Assembly (NCBI RefSeq): GCF_026870175.2
Contig: NZ_CP113977.2
Coordinates: 1,054,001-1,118,000 of the forward strand
Origin: Flavobacterium aestivum
GTDB taxonomy: Bacteria > Bacteroidota > Bacteroidia > Flavobacteriales > Flavobacteriaceae
Reading direction: 5' to 3'
DNA: 64,000 nt
How positions within the stretch are numbered: position 1 is the first letter of the stretch; every line of letters begins with the position of its first letter. The notes under the pieces were generated by a model. The model was given only the letters and a program-made list of their open reading frames with translations. It made no database searches and was not told where the DNA came from. Position numbers and translations under genes: made by a program. Shown piece by piece: positions 54,472-63,262 of the stretch.

Positions 54472-55098
54472 AGTATGATCTAAATTTATTTTTGATTCGT
54501 TTTTAGGAGTCAGTAAAGCCGTGAATTGGTAATACATTCCTTGTACACCTAATTCTTGTGGGTTTAAATTAGCGATTATAGTATCGCTTTCGGGTTCTAT
54601 GATTTCAGAAATCAAACCTTCCTTCAGCGCCTGTTCTGCATCAAACCAGTTGTCCCCAACCATCCATTTAGCGACATAACTTTCAGGCTTTCCTGTACTA
54701 TTAACTAAAAGAGTTTTAAAGTTTTTTTCTATTGAGCGTAATAGTTTAGCGGTATTCTCGTGGTCGGTTGCTGTTCCATCGGTACCACCTGATGGGGCGT
54801 GAATCATCAAATATCCATTTCTTACCATACGAGGTTTATTTTTGCGGGACTGACTGATTATTGCACCCATCGATGCAGCTATACCAATGATTTGTATATC
54901 AATGTTTTTTTTACTGTTTTGGATAGTGTTAAAGATTAGATTTCCGTCAAACACAGAACCTCCATAGGTGTGAATCTTTACAGTAATATCACTGTATTGA
55001 CTTTCCATTTGTGTGAATATCGAAACGAACTCCATTCCGTTTCCTTCCCAAATTTGACCGTATGCGGCTATCGTGTTTTGCTGTACTTGAAAAATCAT
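53980..55098 (-). CDS. Prohead protease (ClpP/S49-like) fused to scaffold-like region
   Basis: About 372 residues from the ATG at 55098; a frame to 55182 is open but starts before the usual N-terminus MIFQVQQNTIAAYGQIWEG. The ClpP-like domain has GIAASMGAIIS (Ser76) and LMIHAPSGG (His100). Residues about 210-372 are a charged helical region (EKSELQGKLDAEIKKRETAEESLKAKAKAAI) like a capsid scaffold. An in-frame ATG at 54471 could give the scaffold alone, as Mu I/Z and lambda C/Nu3 do. Confidence 0.85.
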   Translation of the reverse strand: MIFQVQQNTIAAYGQIWEGNGMEFVSIFTQMESQYSDITVKIHTYGGSVFDGNLIFNTIQNSKKNIDIQIIGIAASMGAIISQSRKNKPRMVRNGYLMIHAPSGGTDGTATDHENTAKLLRSIEKNFKTLLVNSTGKPESYVAKWMVGDNWFDAEQALKEGLISEIIEPESDTIIANLNPQELGVQGMYYQFTALLTPKNESKINLDHTMKKPIIEALALTGVNEQSSDTAIIDAVNAKFAAEKSELQGKLDAEIKKRETAEESLKAKAKAAITAVVEAAKKAGKITQDQVATYESIAEASGIEVLNTVLGAIPARNPIYSQIQSHGKTDAVLGREEWDFDKWQKEDPKALEAMAGKEPEKFKELFNAKYKK

Positions 55099-55114
55099 TT
55101 TTAAAACTTTGAAG

Positions 55115-55122
55115 CAAAGATG
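55115..55122 (-). promoter_or_regulatory. Candidate -7 element (CATCTTTG) for the minus-strand late operon
   Basis: One base off TAnnTTTG, 16 nt before the ATG at 55098. The divergent gap to 55225 presumably holds late promoters for both directions. Confidence 0.35.
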
Positions 55123-55224
55123 TGATGATAAAATAGGGTATGAAAAATTGTTCGCAAGGGTTGCAACAATTTTAGTTTGCACCTTGATTTATAAGGATTT
55201 TTGCATTTAAATCACTATAAAAAC

Positions 55225-55656
55225 ATGTCAAATTTGCTCACAAATCAGGCAAAAAAAGTAATGGCCGAAAGGATGTTTGTCGAAGACGGAATGACAGCAA
55301 AAGCTATTGCCGAACAGCTAGACGTATCCGAACAAACACTGTCAAAATGGAGAAAAGACGGACGTTGGGAAGACAAGCGTGCCGAAATGTTGGCATCTCC
55401 TCATAAGATTCGCGAAATATTGATTAAGGAATTAAAAACCGTTGCTACTGGTGGAGTATCGCTTATCGATGCCGATGCACTCGCTAAGATTAATAAGGTA
55501 ATCGAAACACTATCAAGTAGCACAAGTACACAAATTGTCTTTTCAGTTTTCAAAGAATTCGATAACTGGATGGCAGACCAAGACCCCAAAACAGCCGTCT
55601 TATTTACGGAATATCACAAACAGTTCATTTTGTTTAAAATAAATCAGGAAGGCTAA
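55225..55656 (+). CDS. Terminase small subunit-like DNA-binding protein
   Basis: About 143 residues from the ATG at 55225 (MSNLLTNQAKKVM); a TTG at 55201 is in frame. HTH at about 20-50: DGMTAKAIAEQLDVSEQTLSKWRKDGRWEDKRAEM, as in small terminases (DUF1804-like) that recognise packaging DNA. TAATG overlap with the large subunit. Confidence 0.8.
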   Translation: MSNLLTNQAKKVMAERMFVEDGMTAKAIAEQLDVSEQTLSKWRKDGRWEDKRAEMLASPHKIREILIKELKTVATGGVSLIDADALAKINKVIETLSSSTSTQIVFSVFKEFDNWMADQDPKTAVLFTEYHKQFILFKINQEG

Positions 55657-57230
55657 TGGCAATGAGTCCAAAATGGGAAAAACTTATAAAGGAGTATGAT
55701 GCACATTGTGTAAGAATTAAGAAAGCTACAACAATTGATATCAATGAAAAGCCTATTGATAAACTCAACCGTATCAAAAGACTTGAAAGTGATTATATAA
55801 AATGGTTTGAATATTACTTTCCGAACTATGCCAAAAGTCCTTGTGCGCCTTATCACGTGGATTTAGCGACCATAATTATTAATAATAAAATATGTAGTGT
55901 CCTTGGAGAGATTTACAGATCAGGTGCAAAAAGTGTGCATTTAGGTATGGGAATCCCTTTGTTTTTATACTTCACAAAAGATTTGTTTTATATGCTTTTG
56001 ATTGGTCAAACCGACCCAAAAGCAAAAAAATTGATTGGTAAAATACAGGCACAATTAAAATCGAATACCCGATTAATAAACGATTACGGTAAACGATTTA
56101 ATTATGGAGACTGGACAAATGGAGATTTTACAACGACTGATGGTGTAAAATTCAAAGCAATGAGTATCGGTCAGTCACCCCGTGGAGAAAGCGAGGAGGA
56201 AAACCGTCCCGATTATATCTTAATGGATGATGCTGATACTCGAAAAAGAGTAAAGAATGATAAGCTTTCACGTGAAGCTTACGAATGGGCTTGGGAGGAT
56301 TTAAGAGGTTGTTTTGACGAAGGAGGTTTGAGACAACGCTTTATTGTTGCTAATAACAACTTTCACAAAAACTGTATTATCAATTTATTGAAAAAAGAGT
56401 TTGAAAAAATCAATGAAAAGGCTTTAAAGGCAAAACGAAAAATAAAGCACTTTATCGTTACTGCCAAAGCCGTCAAAGATTTACACACATTCGAACCTAC
56501 ATGGCCAGAAAAAACAAACGCCCAATATTGGAGGGATAAATATGAAGAAACGCCTTATCGTTCCTTTATGCGTGAATACATGCACGTACACATACAAGAT
56601 GGCGAAATGTTTAAACCCGAACAAATCCAATGGAAAACTAGGTTAGAATGGAGCAAATATGAAGGAATGTGTTTCTATGGCGATTTAAGTTATAAGGATG
56701 CAGGAGATTATAAGGCAATGATTCTAGTGGGTAAAATTGGACGTGAATTTCACGTTTTAGCCGCTTACGTTCGAAAAACATCAAGAATGAATGTTGCTAA
56801 ATGGCTGTATGATTTTGTACAACAAAATGATTTCTTAAAATACAATTGCCGCTACCGAATTGAGGGTTTGTTTGCTCAAGATGAGTTTGTGAATGATTTT
56901 GATATTGAAGGTGATGAGCGTGGTTGGTACATTCCAGTTGTAGCAGACAAGAAAAGTAAGGACGGCAAATTCGACCGTATTGAAAGTATGATGGGCTATT
57001 TTGAACGTGCTAATATTTGGTTTAATGATGAATGCAAAGAATCGATTGACTTTGATATGTTGCTAGAACAACTATATGCTTTCGAAAAAGGAAGCGGCGC
57101 AAATGATGATGGTCCCGATGCGTTACAATCTGCAATAGTAGAAGTAAATCAAATCACATTCGTAACCAAATTTGAGCCTAAAGCCACATCTCGTAAAGAA
57201 ATAATAAAAAATAACAAAAACAGATTCTAA
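55656..57230 (+). CDS. Terminase large subunit
   Basis: 524 residues. ATPase part: Walker A-like EIYRSGAKSVHLG (RSGAKS 88-93), Walker B YILMDDAD (about 188-195). Nuclease part: GMCFYGDLSYKDAGDYKAMILVGK with an Asp, and the late DGPDALQSAIVE. Cuts and translocates DNA into proheads. Its gene family fits Mu gp28-type terminases. Confidence 0.88.
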   Translation: MAMSPKWEKLIKEYDAHCVRIKKATTIDINEKPIDKLNRIKRLESDYIKWFEYYFPNYAKSPCAPYHVDLATIIINNKICSVLGEIYRSGAKSVHLGMGIPLFLYFTKDLFYMLLIGQTDPKAKKLIGKIQAQLKSNTRLINDYGKRFNYGDWTNGDFTTTDGVKFKAMSIGQSPRGESEEENRPDYILMDDADTRKRVKNDKLSREAYEWAWEDLRGCFDEGGLRQRFIVANNNFHKNCIINLLKKEFEKINEKALKAKRKIKHFIVTAKAVKDLHTFEPTWPEKTNAQYWRDKYEETPYRSFMREYMHVHIQDGEMFKPEQIQWKTRLEWSKYEGMCFYGDLSYKDAGDYKAMILVGKIGREFHVLAAYVRKTSRMNVAKWLYDFVQQNDFLKYNCRYRIEGLFAQDEFVNDFDIEGDERGWYIPVVADKKSKDGKFDRIESMMGYFERANIWFNDECKESIDFDMLLEQLYAFEKGSGANDDGPDALQSAIVEVNQITFVTKFEPKATSRKEIIKNNKNRF

Positions 57231-57676
57231 TGAGCCGATTTTTAAAAGATACCGACTACGCTGTATTGATTCGAAATGAAATCAAAAACATTTTGCTAGA
57301 AAATTACACTGAAACCAAGCTGTTGAGTGCAGAAGAAATGGCAATAGCTCAAATCAAGAACTATTTAGCCGGGCGTTATGATGTGGCTGCCATATTTACA
57401 ACTTTAGCTGATGGAGCTACCACTGATATCCGGAACGCTTATATCGTAATGATTACTATTGATTGTGCCTTGTATCATTTGTATTGTTCCATCGCTCCCA
57501 ATAAGATTCCAGAACACCGTTCCAACCGATACCAAGACGTAATGGAATGGCTCAAATTAATAGCCGAAGGAAAAGGCTATGCTGACCTGCCATTAATCAA
57601 AGACGAAAGCACGGGAGAAGCAAAGGACAGCTTTCGATTAAGCAGCAAAAACACATTCACGAATAACAAGTGGTAG
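57230..57676 (+). CDS. Head-tail joining protein (DUF1320/gp36-like)
   Basis: 148 residues. YAVLIRNEIKNILLEN, EEMAIAQIKNYLAGRYDVAAIF and VMITIDCALYHLYCSIAPNKIPEHRSNRYQDVMEWL fit the DUF1320-type helical connector. Start overlaps the terminase stop by 1 nt. Confidence 0.75.
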   Translation: MSRFLKDTDYAVLIRNEIKNILLENYTETKLLSAEEMAIAQIKNYLAGRYDVAAIFTTLADGATTDIRNAYIVMITIDCALYHLYCSIAPNKIPEHRSNRYQDVMEWLKLIAEGKGYADLPLIKDESTGEAKDSFRLSSKNTFTNNKW

Positions 57677-57685
57677 TGTTTGCGA

Positions 57686-57702
57686 TTTAAAACACGTTTA
57701 AA
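57686..57702. repeat. 17-bp dyad, site 6 (TTTAAAA-cac-GTTTAAA), before the portal gene
   Basis: 29 nt upstream of the portal ATG in a 55-nt gap; one base between arms is unpaired. Confidence 0.55.
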
Positions 57703-57731
57703 CTCAATTCTAAGGCGCAATTTTATAATTT

Positions 57732-59093
57732 ATGAGAAAGAATACAAACAGAATACTTAACAACCGTAATAAGGGCGGTTTTTCGCCTGTAGCGAAAACA
57801 GATACTTTGCCTTTGAAATCAGGCAAACGAAATGCTGATGCCATCATTATGCAAATTGCCAAATCATACAAAGACCGCTCTAGAAAAGAAATTCAATCAT
57901 GGCGTTTGGCACTAACCGCTATTGAACATATTGAAACACCACGGTACAATCGCTATTTTGATTTAGTTGATGATTTGAAAACGGACGGAACACTTTTAAA
58001 AAATGTTATCCTTAGAAAGACAGCAACTTTAAGTGTTGGATTTCAAATAAGAAATGAAAAAACAGGTGATATAAATGAAGAAGCAACCAAATTACTTAAT
58101 CAAAAATGGTTCTATCGCTATTTAAATCTTGAATTAGATGCTATACTTTTTGGAACTAAATTAATTGAGTTTTCAGAGTTTAACGATAAGAAAATTAAAT
58201 TTTCTGTTCTACCTTCAAGAAACTTAGTACCTAGTCAAAAAAGAATTTATCCTGATTTATCAAAAGATAAAATTTTTATAGAATATGATTCTGATCAAAA
58301 TAAGCCGTGGATAATTGAACTTAATCAAGACGACCCTTTAGGACTTATTAATAATATTATTCCAAACTTAATTTGGAAACGAAATGTAGCACAGTCATGG
58401 GCTGAGTTTTGCGAAAAGTTTGGAATGCCGATGATTTCAGCAACTACCAATAATAGCAATTCTACGCACATCGATAATGTCGAAAAGCAATTATTGGCAT
58501 TAGCTGAAGCTTCAGTAGGTGTTTTCCCTGAAGGAACTACTATCAAGTTTGACGAAGCTAATAGAACCGATGCTTACAATGTGTATTCAAAATTTATTGA
58601 ATACAATACTACTGAAATTTCAGGTGTGTTAGTGGGTTCTAATACGATAGGAAGCAATGAAGCCAATCGATCTAATACCGAAGTTCACGAACGCTCTTTA
58701 GATTTCAAAATTAGTCAATCCGATAGGAAAAATATAGGCTTTAATATCAATGATGAATTATTGCCTTTGTTACAAATTCAAGGCTACAGCTACATTTCTG
58801 ATGATGATATTTTTGAATGGATAGAATCGAAAGAAGAAATAGATCTAACTAAGTTTTGGGAAATCGTAAAAGGCATTATGGAAGAATTTGACGTAGACGA
58901 AGAGTGGGTTTCTAAAACATTTAACGTACCGATAACTGGCAAAAAACAAACTCAATCAAATAACCAAATTGTAGCATCAGCACCGATAATGGAGGCTATT
59001 TTAAAACTTATAAAAAATGAAGCAATTCAAAATCCCGAGCAAAAAGATAACCATTCAGGCGATAAACCATGGAAAAGAGATTACTTATCATAA
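57732..59093 (+). CDS. Portal protein (DUF935/Mu gp29-like)
   Basis: 453 residues. IEHIETPRYNRYFDLVDDLKTDGTLLKNVILRKTATL, WAEFCEKFGMPMISA and EISGVLVGSNTIGSNEANRSNTEVHERSLDFKISQSDRK are strong DUF935 features. Forms the dodecameric ring at the head vertex. Followed by MuF with a 77-nt overlap. Confidence 0.9.
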   Translation: MRKNTNRILNNRNKGGFSPVAKTDTLPLKSGKRNADAIIMQIAKSYKDRSRKEIQSWRLALTAIEHIETPRYNRYFDLVDDLKTDGTLLKNVILRKTATLSVGFQIRNEKTGDINEEATKLLNQKWFYRYLNLELDAILFGTKLIEFSEFNDKKIKFSVLPSRNLVPSQKRIYPDLSKDKIFIEYDSDQNKPWIIELNQDDPLGLINNIIPNLIWKRNVAQSWAEFCEKFGMPMISATTNNSNSTHIDNVEKQLLALAEASVGVFPEGTTIKFDEANRTDAYNVYSKFIEYNTTEISGVLVGSNTIGSNEANRSNTEVHERSLDFKISQSDRKNIGFNINDELLPLLQIQGYSYISDDDIFEWIESKEEIDLTKFWEIVKGIMEEFDVDEEWVSKTFNVPITGKKQTQSNNQIVASAPIMEAILKLIKNEAIQNPEQKDNHSGDKPWKRDYLS

Positions 59094-60357
59094 GTGCTGC
59101 GGTTCCATCGCTCCTGTAGTTGAAGCAAGCACCAAAATACTAGACGATTTAACTAATAAATTACTTACTGCTGTATGGAACAAAGAGGAAACAATAGGCA
59201 CACAGGGACAGTTAATAGTTGCTGAAGCTTTGCAATTAGTTGACGGTTTAAAATCGGGTTATGGCACAATTTCAGGGTTTAATACGCCCGATAGTTTGGC
59301 TTATCAGCTGATGGAATATAACCTTTTTGAATTTTCGGAATCGAAGACGGAGGCACGTTTGGCCGCCATGACTGATTTACTATTAGACCAGGATAAAAAC
59401 GAAATTAGATCAGAAGCCGATTTTAAGAAACTGGCTAATGAACGTGTAGCTAATTTGAATCAAAACTATCTAACCACTGAATATAATCTTTCGGTGGCCG
59501 TGGGTCAAAATTCGGCAGCATATCACCGTTTTTTAGCCGAAAAGGACACGGTTACTTCTTATGTTCAATATCAAACTGCAGGAGATTCAAAAGTAAGAAA
59601 TGAACACGCCAAACTGGATGGTAAAATATTCAACTTAAGCGACCGTGAAGCTATGAAGTTATTTCCTCCAAATGGTCACGGGTGTCGCTGCGAGTTTACA
59701 CAATATAACCAAACTCCGAAATCAGGTGAAGTAATGAGCGGTAAAGTCGCTCAGGAAATGCTTAACGCTGACAATGCAAACTGGTCAAAAAGTCAATTCA
59801 ATATCAATCGAGGTGACCTGAAAGAAGTATTTACCAAATCACAGTTTTACAGCGATATCAAAGGACTGCCGAAAAAGTTAAACGATATGACTTTAGATAA
59901 GTATGATCTAAAAAAATGGGATTCGTTTAAATTCGATTTAAACCCTATTTCACTAGACGAAAGCATTACTGCAGACAATGTAAAAGAATTGTTTAAAAAG
60001 GACAAATCAGGAGCTTTTATGGGGTTCAAAGACTACTATGGCCGTAAGATGGTGTTAACTGAAAAGAACTTCGATTTTCACACCAAAGGAAAGTATGTGA
60101 AACCAATTGAAAACAGACATCAGATATTCCCGCATATCAAAGAAATATTGAATAGTCCGGATGAAGTTTGGTATAATAACCCCGATAAATTAGAAGGGAA
60201 ATTCCAGTCTCGTTATATCAAGTTCTATCAAGATACTATGGTTATAGTAGATTGTAAATTGAATAACAATGGGCTTGAAGTATTGACTTGGTATCAGGCA
60301 AAAAAAGAAGACCTAAACTTACGCAAAGGTCTTCTTGTTAGGAATAAAGCTATTTAA
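59017..60357 (+). CDS. MuF-like minor head protein with C-terminal nuclease-like extension
   Basis: 446 residues if it starts at 59017. MuF core with TAGDSKVRNEHAKLDGKIF (His197) and PPNGHGCRC (217-225). The C-terminal part (about 315-446) is not needed for head function: ENRHQIFPHIKEILNSPDEVWYN, then YIKFYQDTMVIVDCK and LEVLTWYQAKKEDLNLRKGLL. It resembles the phage-linked barnase/EndoU/colicin/RelE-like nuclease domains known to be fused to MuF. The true start may be later than 59017, since the first 77 nt lie within the portal gene. Confidence 0.8.
   Translation: MKQFKIPSKKITIQAINHGKEITYHKCCGSIAPVVEASTKILDDLTNKLLTAVWNKEETIGTQGQLIVAEALQLVDGLKSGYGTISGFNTPDSLAYQLMEYNLFEFSESKTEARLAAMTDLLLDQDKNEIRSEADFKKLANERVANLNQNYLTTEYNLSVAVGQNSAAYHRFLAEKDTVTSYVQYQTAGDSKVRNEHAKLDGKIFNLSDREAMKLFPPNGHGCRCEFTQYNQTPKSGEVMSGKVAQEMLNADNANWSKSQFNINRGDLKEVFTKSQFYSDIKGLPKKLNDMTLDKYDLKKWDSFKFDLNPISLDESITADNVKELFKKDKSGAFMGFKDYYGRKMVLTEKNFDFHTKGKYVKPIENRHQIFPHIKEILNSPDEVWYNNPDKLEGKFQSRYIKFYQDTMVIVDCKLNNNGLEVLTWYQAKKEDLNLRKGLLVRNKAI
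59926..59942. repeat. 17-bp dyad, site 7 (TTTAAAT-tcg-ATTTAAA), intragenic
   Basis: Perfect inverted repeat at the start of the MuF C-terminal extension. Confidence 0.6.
60301..60336 (-). terminator. Minus-strand terminator-like hairpin within the MuF 3' end
   Basis: AAGAAGACCT (60305-60314) pairs perfectly with AGGTCTTCTT (60327-60336); the T run is on the minus strand only. It lies in coding sequence and would stop antisense transcription. Confidence 0.5.
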
Positions 60358-60464
60358 CACCCCCAATTTAATGGTTCCTTACTGCTGTGCTATTCCTCTT
60401 CAGTGAGCGATATCGTGAAAGGCGTCTTTAATAACTTGATTACAAAGATATAAAAAATAACAAT

Positions 60465-62216
60465 ATGGGCAAAAAATCAAAATTAGAGTTGATTATGGAG
60501 CTTGGTGATAAAATGTTTAACAACAAATTATCTCAAGTACAGGCGAAGTTATCGCATGCAACCGATAAGATGGAAGAAAAACTGCAAAGCTTTAATATGA
60601 AACAAATCAAAGTATTTTCTAATATTGGTGAAGCATTTGACCCTATTAAAATAAACCAAATGACGGATTTATTTAATAGCGTATCCGAACAGTTGGACTT
60701 CACAAATGACATTAGCAATACGCAAACTGCTTTACAGCAAATGGATGTTTCTAATGTAGACGAAATGAGTGCCAAAATTCATAAAATAAGCAAGCTTTTC
60801 AACGAAGACAGCATCGAAATTGCAAAAGCAGCCAATGCTATGACTAAACAAATTGGAGGCAGTTTTGAAAGCAATTTAGCATTATTACAGGCGGGTTACG
60901 AAAAAGGAGCAAACCTAAACGGCGATATGCTTGACCAGTTCAAAGAATATGGGCCACAAGTACGTGAACTTGGTTTGGATGCCTCTCAAATGCTGGCCAT
61001 TATGACCAACGCAGGTAAGCAGGGTATTTTCTCCGACAAAGCAATCGACTCCATTAAGGAGGCGAATTTGAGTTTAAAAGAAATGGGACCCAATCAACTA
61101 GCTGCTTTAAAAGGAATAGGGTTAGGTGTAAAAGATTTGGTTGGAAAGACTTCTTTTGAAGCCGTACAATTGATTTCAAAATCAATGGAAGGAGCAACTG
61201 CACAAGCCAAGCAACTCGCATTGACTGATATCTTTAAAGGTGCAGGTGAGGATGCAGGTATGAGTTTTATTTTAGGTCTTGGAACTATGGAACTCGACCC
61301 TAATAAATTAAAGTCGTTTAAATCTGCTGATGCCGATTTTAAAACTTGGGTGGCAGAAATACAGACCTCTATTGCGGAAAGCGTAGGCGGTTGGATGCCT
61401 TTAATACAAGCGTTAGGTATGGGCGGAATGGCAATATCGGGAATTATAAGCTTAGGAACTGAATTATTTCCAATGCTTGGTAAGGTAGCCAAATCACTTA
61501 AACTTGTAGAAGGCGCTCAATGGTTGTGGAATATCGCAATGAGTATGAATCCAATAGGGTTAATAGTTATAGGAATCGCGACATTAATTGGAATTATTGT
61601 TCTTGCTATTGCAAAATGGGATGAATGGGGCGCATCGTTAATGCTGTTTTTAGGACCAATAGGTCTAGTTGTTAGTGCCTTTAAATCACTTTATGACCAT
61701 TGGGAAAGCATTAAATCGGCATTCCAAACCGATGGCATTGTAGGAGGTTTAAAACGAATAGGAGTTGTTTTGCTAGATGCTTTGCTCAAGCCATTACAAC
61801 AAATACTGGAGTTAGCCGCTAAAATTGACCCAACAGGATTGGCTCAAAAAGGACTGGATAAAATCAAACAGTTTAGAGAATCAAACAATTTGATTACGTC
61901 TGGAGAAAAAGACCCCAAGCTATCTCCTAAATCAAATTCACCTGCAGATAACGCTCCTATAAGTCCGTTGCTTAAAGCTCCTGTTATCGACGGTAAGCTA
62001 GCTCCAGACGATAAGAAGAAAAAGCAAGGTGAAAACGTGAACCGAGTGGCTGGGTCTGCCAATCAAATTCGAAAAATCGACATTCGTATTGACTCATTTA
62101 ACAAAGGCGGTATCAATGTAGCTGAAAGTGCTTATGCAGGAATGACTAAAGATGATGTCGAAGCATGGTTTAAAGAAATGATGCGTCGTGTGATTGTTAA
62201 TGCTGAAACAGCTTAG
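60465..62216 (+). CDS. Tail tape measure protein
   Basis: 583 residues. Long helical N-terminus (VQAKLSHATDKMEEKLQSF), a TMP-type middle (LLQAGYEKGANLNGDMLDQFKEYGPQVRELGLDASQMLAIM), hydrophobic helices (about 320-345, 365-400) and a basic Pro/Ser-rich tail. Sets tail length; at about 0.15 nm per residue this predicts a short tail near 85-90 nm. It is on the plus strand next to head genes, not beside the chaperone as usual. Confidence 0.85.
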   Translation: MGKKSKLELIMELGDKMFNNKLSQVQAKLSHATDKMEEKLQSFNMKQIKVFSNIGEAFDPIKINQMTDLFNSVSEQLDFTNDISNTQTALQQMDVSNVDEMSAKIHKISKLFNEDSIEIAKAANAMTKQIGGSFESNLALLQAGYEKGANLNGDMLDQFKEYGPQVRELGLDASQMLAIMTNAGKQGIFSDKAIDSIKEANLSLKEMGPNQLAALKGIGLGVKDLVGKTSFEAVQLISKSMEGATAQAKQLALTDIFKGAGEDAGMSFILGLGTMELDPNKLKSFKSADADFKTWVAEIQTSIAESVGGWMPLIQALGMGGMAISGIISLGTELFPMLGKVAKSLKLVEGAQWLWNIAMSMNPIGLIVIGIATLIGIIVLAIAKWDEWGASLMLFLGPIGLVVSAFKSLYDHWESIKSAFQTDGIVGGLKRIGVVLLDALLKPLQQILELAAKIDPTGLAQKGLDKIKQFRESNNLITSGEKDPKLSPKSNSPADNAPISPLLKAPVIDGKLAPDDKKKKQGENVNRVAGSANQIRKIDIRIDSFNKGGINVAESAYAGMTKDDVEAWFKEMMRRVIVNAETA

Positions 62217-62217
62217 T

Positions 62218-62727
62218 ATGCAAGACTTTTTAATAAAACTGGATAGACTTTCCAAACTGTATCGAAAGTTTCCTGAAATGGCCGCTATTGAAGCGGTCAA
62301 TTTCAGTAAGGAGCGCTTTGTTCGTAAAAATTGGGTGGACAGAACCGTAACGGCTTGGCCTGCGAGAAAACCGTCACCAGAATGGCATAGTGAAGCGCAA
62401 AAAAAAGCAGCTGCTAGAGGTTCGTTAATGGTAAAGTCCGGGCGTTTGAAACGTTCTATTCGTAAGATAAAAGTAACCCGTAACAGTGTAACTATTGGTA
62501 CAGATGTTCCCTACGCAGAGGCGCACAATGAAGGTGCAGAAATTAATACCGCTGTAAATATAAAATCACATAGCCGAAAGCGAAAAGGAAGGGAGAGCAC
62601 TGTGAAAGCACATCGAAGAAAACGCAAAATAAAACTACCGGAAAGGCGGTTTATTGGCGAGTCTGCCGTTTTATTGCGTAGAGTGGAGCGATTGGTACAA
62701 AAGGAAATAAACGAGATTTTAAAATAA
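62218..62727 (+). CDS. Virion morphogenesis/tail completion protein (Mu gpG-like)
   Basis: About 169 residues from the ATG at 62218 (MQDFLIKLDRLSKLYRKFP). RFVRKNWVDRTVTAWPARK, MVKSGRLKRSIRKIKVT and VTIGTDVPYAEAHNEGAEI are hallmarks of the phage virion morphogenesis family. A basic linker (SRKRKGRESTVKAHRRKRK) precedes the conserved PERRFIGES. Confidence 0.88.
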   Translation: MQDFLIKLDRLSKLYRKFPEMAAIEAVNFSKERFVRKNWVDRTVTAWPARKPSPEWHSEAQKKAAARGSLMVKSGRLKRSIRKIKVTRNSVTIGTDVPYAEAHNEGAEINTAVNIKSHSRKRKGRESTVKAHRRKRKIKLPERRFIGESAVLLRRVERLVQKEINEILK

Positions 62728-62744
62728 TTTAAACGAGGTTTAAA
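62728..62744. repeat. 17-bp dyad, site 8 (TTTAAAC-gag-GTTTAAA)
   Basis: Perfect inverted repeat filling the gap between two plus-strand genes and ending 2 nt before the ATG at 62747. Confidence 0.65.
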
Positions 62745-62746
62745 CT

Positions 62747-63262
62747 ATGAACATATTTTATAAAAAAGCAATAGAAGCTTTTGGAAAGGTCGAAAACAAA
62801 GAAAAGTTTAGCAAACAAAACATTAATCCAGTTCAGTATATTGATTTGTATGCTGGACAGGAACAGTTCGAAGAAAATTTTGAATTGTTCGCTCAAAATG
62901 CCTTATTGATTGATTGGGATGTTGATCATAAAAGCTCCCCGCCAATGGCAACGATAACGCTTTATTGTTGCTACGAGCAATTGCGTGACACTTCGAATAT
63001 TTCATTGAATCGTGACCTTGGTTTGAAGTTTCTTGACTATGTGGCAACCATTGACGGAGTGGTCAGAACCATCGAGAGTGAAACAACGGGAAAACTCGAG
63101 CTTGTTTCGGAGGGATTCCATAAAATGGACAGCATTGTGGATATTTATTTACTGACTTTTGAGTGTAGTTATTCGGGCAGAAAAAACCCGCTTGACAAAT
63201 ACCAAGCGGGTGATTATGATACACTAGATTTAAAAGGAAAACTTATTATTGATTTTGATTAG
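62747..63262 (+). CDS. Phage protein of unknown function, possible gp37-like tail completion factor
   Basis: 171 residues. IDLYAGQEQFEENFELFAQNALLIDWDVDHKS, TITLYCCYEQLRDTSNIS and a late DIYLLTFECSYSGRK pattern recall small tail-terminator proteins next to gpG in Mu-like phages; not a firm match. Its 3' end converges with the next gene by 4 nt. Confidence 0.6.
   Translation: MNIFYKKAIEAFGKVENKEKFSKQNINPVQYIDLYAGQEQFEENFELFAQNALLIDWDVDHKSSPPMATITLYCCYEQLRDTSNISLNRDLGLKFLDYVATIDGVVRTIESETTGKLELVSEGFHKMDSIVDIYLLTFECSYSGRKNPLDKYQAGDYDTLDLKGKLIIDFD
63181..63211 (-). terminator. Minus-strand terminator inside the end of the preceding plus gene
   Basis: ACCCGCTTG (63186-63194) pairs perfectly with CAAGCGGGT (63203-63211); a T run follows on the minus strand. 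It would end transcripts of the two minus-strand genes to its right. Confidence 0.7.
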
